Source: Bog-756 sp963813525
GTDB taxonomy: Bacteria; Actinomycetota; Acidimicrobiia; Acidimicrobiales; RAAP-2
Length of the DNA stretch: 64,000 bases
Reading direction: 5' to 3'
Assembly: GCA_963813525.1 (NCBI GenBank)
Contig: CAWEZI010000002.1
Span: forward strand, 1 to 64,000
Positions 53,413 to 62,000 of this stretch are shown here, in pieces (the first letter of the stretch is position 1; each line of letters starts with the position of its first letter). The position numbers and the translations under genes are program-made. The notes beneath the pieces are model-generated. The model was given only the letters and a program-made list of their open reading frames with translations. It searched no databases and was not told the DNA's origin.

Positions 53413-53625
53413 TGTGAATCCCCCTTGACGCATCCATCGAGTAGTGCCGTCGCCGTCGCCCCAACCGGGCACCTGGAGCCGGCTACCCCGGCTCGGTCGT
53501 TGATGCGACCGACCGACCCTAGCTGGCTAGGAGGCCCGAGGACCGGGATCCGTTGACCGAAGAGGAACGGATGGGCCACAGCCTCCCGCCTGTCGCGACG
53601 CTGGGTAGGAAATGTGTCATGGGCC

Positions 53626-54063
53626 CTAGGGATGAGCGGCCCGGTCCAGCCTGTTCAGAGCCCGCCGGAGAATCGACGCTTCTGAACCGGACAAGCTTTC
53701 GGCGAAGCGGAGCAGGGCAGACTCGGGATCCTTGTCCTGGTGGAGGGTGGCATGCATGAGGACGGCTGTGTGCGAGCCCTTGTTGCCGACCGCGGCGAAC
53801 TGGATCTTCCGACCGACCAGCCTCCGGGTCAGCATCCCCTTGCGCCCCAGACGATCCAGGATGGTGGCCACCGTCGTGTAGGCGTACGCCGGGAGCTGGT
53901 CGGCCACCTCCCGACCGGACACCTCGTGGCCCTCCGATCTCCAGAGGATCTCCATCACCCGTCGCTCGAGCTCGCCCAGGTTGGCCGCGCCGCACCGGCA
54001 GTCGTCGCAGCCACAGGGATCGCACGAGCACATGGGGTTGTCGCACGTTGAAGTGATGGTCAT
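53626..54063 (-). CDS. BlaI/MecI/CopY repressor with Cys-rich N-terminus
   Basis: 145 residues. A winged-helix domain typical of the BlaI family follows residue 28: LGELERRVMEILWRSEGHEV, then TTVATILDRLGRKGMLTR and a dimerising tail (LLRFAESLSGSEASILRRAL). The first 25 residues hold seven cysteines (Cys7, 12, 14, 17, 19, 22, 24) in CDNPMCSCDPCGCDDCRCG, which could bind Cu(I), Zn or another soft metal. It is the last gene of a three-gene operon and likely represses that operon from the dyads at 55849-55884. ATG with AGGGAG upstream. Confidence 0.88.
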   Translation of the reverse strand: MTITSTCDNPMCSCDPCGCDDCRCGAANLGELERRVMEILWRSEGHEVSGREVADQLPAYAYTTVATILDRLGRKGMLTRRLVGRKIQFAAVGNKGSHTAVLMHATLHQDKDPESALLRFAESLSGSEASILRRALNRLDRAAHP

Positions 54064-54110
54064 CGAAGATCTCCCTTCGCCTCGGATCAGCTGGTGGAAC
54101 CGCCCGAGCC

Positions 54111-54794
54111 CTAGAGCATCAGTATGAGCATGAAGCCCATACCGATGCACATGACGACGTGGCTGGCATCCTCGAGCCAGGGGGCGGTGATGAGTGTCTC
54201 GACCGCTCCAACCGGCGGTTTCCCCTCCACGGCGAGACCAGGCGGCGCCGGGGAAGTGGCTACGCCGCTGGTGACGTAGACGGGCGCGTGCGTGCCGTGG
54301 TGCGAGGCACCCTTGGCCGGTGAGGCCAGAGTGAAGACGGCAGAGGCCAAGAGCAGCACCGCCAGGAGGAGACCCACACCGGGATCCAGCCTCGCCGTGG
54401 TGGACGAGGCCGACATGGCCATGGCGATCGGCACCCCGACGCCGGAGGCGCCCACCGGGTACCAGTACATGAGAAGCATGGCCAAGCTCATGACGGCGTG
54501 GACCGCCTCGTGGGGGAGGTGGAGTCCCCACCGTTGGATGGACTGCAGGGTCCGGGCCACGAACCATATGAGGAGGGCGGCAAAGATGAGCTCCCAGATG
54601 GCGCTGGGCCCGAATGCCCATCGCCCCACGAACATGCCGGCCATCGACACTCCCATGAAGATGTGGGCCATGTCGACGTCCCGACCGACGAACTGACGGG
54701 TGGGCACGGAAACGAGCAGCAGGGCAAGCCCGTAGGCGGCAACGGCCAGCATCAGGAGCCCGAACAGGTAGTACAACCAGGCCGGAGTGCCCAC
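54111..54794 (-). CDS. DUF5134 membrane protein
   Basis: 227 residues with about seven membrane helices. It matches the DUF5134 pattern: a first helix pair, DMAHIFMGVSMAGMF rich in His and Met, HEAVHAVMSLAMLLMYW, and the C-terminal HVVMCIGMGFMLILML. The repeated HxxM and MxxM spacings would suit copper or another soft metal; this is inference. Start GTG, 6 bp after the preceding gene's stop. It is co-transcribed with the Cys-rich repressor, which fits a metal-responsive operon. Confidence 0.85.
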   Translation of the reverse strand: MGTPAWLYYLFGLLMLAVAAYGLALLLVSVPTRQFVGRDVDMAHIFMGVSMAGMFVGRWAFGPSAIWELIFAALLIWFVARTLQSIQRWGLHLPHEAVHAVMSLAMLLMYWYPVGASGVGVPIAMAMSASSTTARLDPGVGLLLAVLLLASAVFTLASPAKGASHHGTHAPVYVTSGVATSPAPPGLAVEGKPPVGAVETLITAPWLEDASHVVMCIGMGFMLILML

Positions 54795-54800
54795 GGTCGC

Positions 54801-55805
54801 TCAGCTCCCCGCCCGCGCCAACGACCTGTCCGCAGACAGGCGCCGCCCTGGAGCCGAACCGGTCATCAATGGCCAGTAGATCAGCGCCAACAGGATGATC
54901 AGTGGCCCGGAATTGGGGTCGGTGGCTCCACCGGCCAGAATCCCGCCCAGGTCCTGGACTGCGACCCAGATGACGGCGAAGATGGCGATGGCCAGAACCA
55001 AGGTGCACTGGGTGACCTGCGGAGGCAGGTACACCCCGACGGCCACGATCAGACAGACGACGGCCAGCAGGATGGCGGCCGGCGTCCCGTGGTGGAGAAA
55101 AAAGGACTCGGTGACCCGGTCGATGTGGCCCAGCCAACCCGGCTGGCCGCTGTTGAACCCACTCACCAGATCATGCAGCGCCCGGGGTGACCGGCCGGCA
55201 CCGACCACCGACAGAAGGGCGAGAAGGAGCCACACCGCCGCCCAGATGGCCTTTGCCGCTCGCACGCCGACGCTACGGGCGGCGACGAATGGCGTGTCCG
55301 AGCCATCCGTGGGCCACAGAAGTACGGCCAGGAGGGCGTAGAAGAGAACGCCCCCCGGGCCACCGCCCAAAGGGGTCGCTGCGCCGGTGAGGATGCCGCC
55401 CAATCCCTCGCCGAACCACCAGACACCAACCGACCACACAATGGAGAGGACCAGAGCCGGTTTGCAGGTGCGCTTCGACACTATGCCGAAGGCGATCACG
55501 AACTGGACGAGGGCGAACGCGGTATTGGTGGCGATCGGTTGGTGGTAGACGATCGAGCCGTTCCAGGTGATGGTGTGGGCCACCCAATCCGGGTTGCCGC
55601 CGGCCGTGCCGTTCAACATGCCACTCAATCCGCTGGATCCGCTGGTGAACATGAAGGGCTGAATCTGGAGCACGGCGTCAAGCAGCCACAGCGTGGCCAG
55701 CACAAGCCGGTACGTACGTTGGAGGTCTGGCGGCGGTCGGTCCAGGCGGTAAGTGGAAGACCCTCGTTGGGCGGGGGGGACACCGGGCTCCACATCGGTT
55801 TTCAC
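54801..55805 (-). CDS. Multi-pass membrane protein of unknown function
   Basis: 334 residues with about eight membrane helices in two similar halves: LVLATLWLLDAVLQIQPF then FVIAFGIVSKRT, and IWAAVWLLLALLSVVGAGR then VYLPPQVTQCTLVLAIAIFA. Both halves contain a G-rich motif of the type GLGGILTGAATPLGGGPGG and DLGGILAGGATDPNSGPLI. This suggests internal duplication. I know no family. Start GTG, 43 bp from the nearest operator dyad. First gene of the operon ending in the Cys-rich repressor. Confidence 0.75.
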   Translation of the reverse strand: MKTDVEPGVPPAQRGSSTYRLDRPPPDLQRTYRLVLATLWLLDAVLQIQPFMFTSGSSGLSGMLNGTAGGNPDWVAHTITWNGSIVYHQPIATNTAFALVQFVIAFGIVSKRTCKPALVLSIVWSVGVWWFGEGLGGILTGAATPLGGGPGGVLFYALLAVLLWPTDGSDTPFVAARSVGVRAAKAIWAAVWLLLALLSVVGAGRSPRALHDLVSGFNSGQPGWLGHIDRVTESFFLHHGTPAAILLAVVCLIVAVGVYLPPQVTQCTLVLAIAIFAVIWVAVQDLGGILAGGATDPNSGPLIILLALIYWPLMTGSAPGRRLSADRSLARAGS

Positions 55806-55848
55806 CAGGCCCCACCGTCTTCCTCGCCGGCCTCGGCCGCGGTCGCAC

Positions 55849-55865
55849 TACGACAACGTGTCGTA
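55849..55865. promoter_or_regulatory. Operator-like dyad 1 (BlaI/CopY type)
   Basis: TACGACAACGTGTCGTA is a perfect 7-bp inverted repeat with a 3-nt centre. It resembles the TACnACA/TGTnGTA sites bound by BlaI-family repressors. It is 44 bp upstream of the first gene of the repressor operon. Confidence 0.65.
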
Positions 55866-55867
55866 CT

Positions 55868-55884
55868 TACTACCACCTGTAGTA
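55868..55884. promoter_or_regulatory. Operator-like dyad 2 (BlaI/CopY type)
   Basis: TACTACCACCTGTAGTA has perfect 6-bp arms and the same 17-bp layout as dyad 1, from which it is separated by 2 bp (centres 19 bp apart). Together they would let two repressor dimers sit side by side. Confidence 0.65.
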
Positions 55885-56025
55885 GTTGGGGCGCAATCAG
55901 CCGGATCCCGACGCCCGCCCGGCTGTGGCAGTGGCAGTGGCGGTGGCACGGGCACTGGCGCCAAATTTCGTAGGGCCCGGATCGGTTTTCTAAAGGTAAA
56001 TCCCGTATCGGACGATTTGTCACAT

Positions 56026-59000
56026 ATGGCGACAAAAGAATCCTTTCCGGCGAGAAACTACGACTTCCGTTTGTTGAAAGCAGGGCGGCGGCGGTTTGCC
56101 CTGGTGGCGGCCATACTGGCCATCATCTCGGGAGGTCTGGTCCTACCGTCCCTGCCCGGTCTGGTGGCACCGGCGGGGGCTACCCCCTCGACCGTCACCC
56201 AGACCTTCGGCTTCAACAGCGACACCTTGCAGAACTTCACCGTCCCCGCCGGTGTGACCTCGCTCACCATCACCGCTACCGGTGGCTATGGCGGATGGGG
56301 CGGCGACGACAGTTCCGGACGCCCACCGGATGGCGGCTATCTGGGCGAAGTGACCGGCACCATGGTGGTCACCCCCGGCGACTACCTGACCATGGGCGTG
56401 GGATCCGGTGGCGATGAGCCCATCGACACCGGGTGCACGAAGGGTCTGGACGCTTCGTCGCCGGTGGACGCCAACGACGCCCCCGGCGGTATCAACCCAC
56501 TCACCCAGTACGACGGGGGCACGGGCGGGGCCCCCGGACCCAACGGCTGCTCCGGATACGGCGGCTCAGGGGGGGCGGCCACCGCGGTCGAGGTAGGGAG
56601 CTCGGCGACCGCGCCGACCAGCATCGGCACCGTCGTCGCCGCCGGCGGCGGCGGGAGCGGAGGCTCGGGACAGTACGCGTTGGTCAGAGGTCAGATCAGC
56701 CTTGCCTCCTACGTCCCCCAGTCAACCCCGACTCCCATTACCTACGGTCTTCCGGCCTTGTGCAGCGGTAGCGGCTGCACGTCCCACAACACCATCGAGA
56801 GCCCCTCGCCCCTGCCGACGGATGCCACCCAGGGCCAACCGGGCATCGCCGTGTTCACCATGTGCGGCGGCTCGCAAGGTGGGGACACCGCCAATCAGTA
56901 CTTCAATGCCGATGCGCCAGCCGGTGAGGCCGGATGCGACGGTGGTGGTGGGGCCGGTGGCGGCGGCGGCGCTGCCGGAGGTGCGGCGGGTGCCGACCAG
57001 TTCGGTTCCGGTAGTTCCGACGAGTGGTACGGCCAGGGTGGGAGTCCCGGTGAGAACTCCACCGGAGGAATTGCCGGATTGAGCGGAGTCGACCAGTACT
57101 ACTCGGGCGCTGACAGTGGAGCGCCGTCGCTGTCCAACACCTTCGTCGACCCGGGCTCGACCTACGACGGCTCGGTGGTCATCACCTATTCGACCGGGAT
57201 ACCCGGAATTCCGACCGTGTCGGGGACAGCCGGTAACCAGAGCGTCGCCCTCCAATGGACTGCGCCCAGCGCCGGCGCCGACCCGATCAGCGATTACATC
57301 ATCCAGTACTCGAGCAACGGCGGAAGCAGCTGGACCACCGACGACACCGATTCGACCTCGACGTCGGCCACCGTCTCCGGATTGACCAACGGGACCGGCT
57401 ACATATTCGAGGTGGAGGCGGTCAATGCCATAGGCGACGGCCCCTTTTCCACCGCCACCGGCACCCTGACCCCGTCCGGGCCCCCGGGTTCTCCCGTCAT
57501 CTCGTCGATCGCTCCGGAGGATGGGGCCCTTCAGGTCGACTTCACGCCACCATCGTCCAGCGGCACGATCACCGGCTATCTCTACCAACTCAACAACAGC
57601 GGTACCTGGCTGTCGAGCTCGACGACATCCAGCCCACTGACCATCTCGGGCCTGACTGACGGGACCGCCTATTCGGTGGAGATCGAAGCGGTCAACGCCA
57701 CCGGCCCCGGTACCCCCTCCAACTCGGTGACCCAGACCCCGGTGGCACTGCCTGGGGCTCCCACCCTGACGTCGGTTCAGGTCGGTTCAACCACTGCCTC
57801 GATCGCCTTCACCCCCGGGAGCGACGGAGGAAGTGCGATCACCGGATACCGGTACAGCACCAACGGAGGAGGCAACTGGTCACCTGCGTCGACCACCAGT
57901 CCCGTGCCGGTGACCGGCCTCAGCGACGGAACCAACTACACCTTCGAGTTGGAGGCCATCAACGTCAGCGGGCCCGGCGCACCGGCGACGACTTCGTTCA
58001 CCACGACTGCTCCACCCTCTGCACCGGTCATCACGTCTATCCTCTCGCAGAACCAGGCGCTGGCCGTCACCTTCACGGCGCCGGCCAGCGGCGGGTCGCC
58101 CATCACCGACTACGACTGGTCCACCGACGGAACCACCTGGTACTCGGAGGACGCCGACAGCACACCATGTCAGAGCGGTAACGGTTCGTCGGTCACCTGT
58201 GAGATCGCCGCCCTCTCCACCGACGGGACGACGGACCTGACCAACGGAACCTCCTATCCCATCGAACTGCGGGCGGTCAACGCGGTGGGCACCGGGATGG
58301 CGTCGGCCTCCCAGTCAGGCACCCCGTACACCACGCCCGGCGCCCCGACTATCACCACCGGCGCAGGCGGCATGGTGGCGGCCAACCAGTCACTCACCGT
58401 CAACTTCAATGCACCGGCCAGCACCGGCGGATCGGTGATCACCGCCTACCAGTACTCGACCGATGCCGGAGCAACGTGGCACAACCGGACAGATGGCCAG
58501 CCGGCCACCTCGACCACCATGACCATCACGGCGACCTCGGCCGACGGTGTGACCGGATTGACCGACGGCGACACCTACGACGTCGAGATCCGCGCGGTCA
58601 ACGCGGCTGGTGACGGCCCCGGATCAGCGGTGGCCACCGGTATTCCGGTCGCCGTACCCGACCCACCGACCATCACCACCGTCACATCGGAGAACGGATC
58701 CCTCGGGGTGAGCTTCACGCCGGGGTCGAATGGTGGTTCAGCCATCACTGCCTACCAGTACTCGATCAACGGCGGACCATGGACGTCGACGGGTTCGTTG
58801 TCGTCGACCTTCACCATCGGCAGCCTGACCAACGGAACCAGCTATGCGGTCGAGGTGGAAGCCGACAACGCGGTGGGAGACTCCAGTCCGTCGACGGCCC
58901 TGTCGGGGACGCCGGCCACCGTTCCCGGCCAGCCGACCATAACCGCCACCACCCGCGGCAACGCCACCATCAGCGTGTCGTACGCCGGGGCGTCGACGGG

Positions 59001-62000
59001 CGGCAGCCCCATCCTCACCTACCAGTACTCGACCGATGCCGGAACCACCTGGCAGACCTCCTCGTCGAACGCCAACCCGATGGTCATCACCACCTTGTCG
59101 ACCGACGGAACGACCCCGGTGTCCAACGGCACCGAGTATCCCGTGGAGATCCGGGCGGCCAACGTCGTCGGTGACTCACTGTCCTCCGCTCCGGTGGAGG
59201 CCGAACCGGCCACGGTACCCGGCACCCCGACCGTGACATTGACCCCAGGGAACGGCACCATCTCGGTCGCTGCCTCGATCGGCAACGACGGAGGATCCTC
59301 GGTCACCGAAGTCGACTACTCGCTGGACGGCGCCCCCTTCGTGTCCACCGGCACCACCAGTTCGAACTTCACCATCACCGGCCTGGTCAACGGGACCAGC
59401 TACACGGTTTCCGTCCGCGGCGACAACGCCATCGGTGACGGGACCGCGTCCGATCCGGCCAGCGCCACACCGTTGACGGTGCCGGGGGCGCCGACCGCCG
59501 TCCAGACCACCAGTGACACGGCCTCGGCCGATGTGAGCTGGACGGCGCCGGCCTCGAACGGAGGGTCGGTCGTGACCGGCTACACCGCCACCGCTTACAC
59601 CACGTCGGCGGGGACCACCACCGCCGGGGTGGCCTGCACGACCGCCACGCTGGCCTGCAGCGTCACCGGCCTGGCCAACAACACCACCTATTACATCGGC
59701 GTGGTCGCCACCAACGCGGCAGGCTCCGGCCTCTCGTCCACCCCGCTCCAGCCGGTGACGCCGATTGCCCGTCCCGCTGCGCCGGCCCTTACCTCCCTCA
59801 CCCCGAGTGACTCCGTTCTGTCGGTTTCCTTCACCGCCGGCTCAGCCGGAGGGGACCCGATCGCCTCGTACCAGTACTCGTTGAACGGGGGGAGCTCCTG
59901 GACCACCGCCAGTGGCACCACATCACCGATCATCATCGACGGACTGACCGATGGCACCAGCTACACGGTGTACCTCCGAGCGGTGAGCGCCGCCGGGGTG
60001 GGGGCGACCTCCACACCACTGACCGGTACCCCCTACACCTATCCCGACCCACCGGCTGCGTCGTCGGTGACCGTCAACGGCGAGTATGAAAGCGCGGTCG
60101 TCACCTGGGCGGCGCCGTCCTGGAACGGTGGAGCGCCCATCAGCAACCAGACCGTGGACGGTGTCAGCGACGCCGCCTACACGGTGACCGCATTTGACGC
60201 ACCGGTGGCCGGAGACCAGATAACCACCTGCACCACCTCGGGTGCCCTGACCTGCACTCTGACCGGGTTGACCGACGGAACGACCTACTACATCTCGATT
60301 CAGGCGGGCAACGCCGCCGGGCTGAGCGACCGCTCCTCCCCCCGGGCGGAGGTCACCCCTTCGGTCGACCCCGGCGCCGTCTCGGCGGTGACCGCGGTAG
60401 CCGGCAGCGGCCAGGCCACGGTGTCGTGGACTGCGGGGAGCAGCGGCGAGAGCGCCATCACCAACTACAACGTCTGGTACTCCTCGGGTGGCGGCTACGC
60501 CGAGTTCAACCGGGCCGCCTCGACAGCCACCACGACCACGGTCACCGGGCTGACCAACGGCACCGCCTACACCTTCGAGGTCTACCCGGTGAACACGCAG
60601 GGAACCGGTCCGGTCAGTTCGCCGTCCAACTCCGTGACTCCCGAAGGTCCGACCATCACCTCCTCGGTCCTGCCCGGCGGCGAGCAGGGCGCCAACTACG
60701 ACGTGACCCCGAGTGCCACGGGAGGGGCCGGCTCCTACACCTGGTCGGTGACAGACGGCTCGCTGCCCGCCGGGCTCACCCTGGCGCCCACGACCGGCGA
60801 GATCAGCGGCACCCCGAGCGCCAGTGGCACCTTCCCCTTCACCCTGGTGGTCACCGACGCTGACAACCAGCAGGCCAGCCAGGCCGAGTCGGTCACCATG
60901 GCTGCCGATCCGTCGATCACCTCCACAGTCCTGCCCGGCGGTGAGCAGGGCGTTACCTACGACGTGACACCGAGTGCAACGGGTGGCACCGACTCCTACA
61001 CCTGGTCGGTGACCGGAGGCTCGTTGCCCACCGGTCTCACCCTGTCGCCCTCCACCGGCGAGATCAGCGGCACCCCCAGCGCCAGCGGCACCTTCCCCTT
61101 CACCCTGGTGGCCACCGACGGCAACAGTCAGCAGGGTTCTCAGGTCGAGTCGGTCACCATCGCCGCCGATCCGTCCATCACCTCGTCAGTGCTACCCGAC
61201 GGTGAACAGGGCGTGACCTACGACGTCACGTCGACGGCCTCGGGTGGGACCGGGTCGTACACCTGGTCGGTCACCGACGGCACCCTGCCCACCGGTCTCA
61301 CCCTGTCGCCCTCTACCGGCGAGATCAGCGGCACCCCGAGCGCCAGCGGCACCTTCCCCTTCACCCTGGTGGCCATCGACGGTGACGACCAGCAGGTCAG
61401 TCAGCCCGAGTCGGTCACCATCGCTACCGATCCGTCCATCACCTCCTCGGTCCTGCCCGGTGGCGAAGAAGGTGTGACCTATGACGTAACCCCCACCGCG
61501 TCCGGCGGTATCGGCTCGTACACCTGGTCGGTGACCGACGGCTCCCTGCCCACCGGGCTCACCCTGTCGCCCTCCACCGGCGAGATCAGCGGCACCCCGA
61601 CCGCCAGCGGCACCTTCCCCTTCACTCTGGTGGCCACCGACGGCGACAACCAGCAGGTCACCCAGACCCAGTCGGTCACCATCGCCACCGACCCGTCCAT
61701 CATCTCGTCGGTCCTCCCCGGCGGCGAGCAGGGTGTCACCTATGACGTGACACCGGGGGCTTCCGGCGGCACCGGCTCCTATACCTGGTCGGTCATCGAC
61801 GGCTCCCTGCCCACCGGGCTCACCCTGTCTCCCTCGACCGGCGAGATCAGCGGCACCCCCACCGCCAGCGGTACCTTCCCCTTCTTCCTGGTGGCCACCG
61901 ACAGCGACAACCAGCAGGTCACCCAGACCGAGTCGGTGACCATCGCTGCCGATCCGTCCATCACCTCCCCGGTCCTCCCCGGCGGCGAGCAGGGTGTCAC

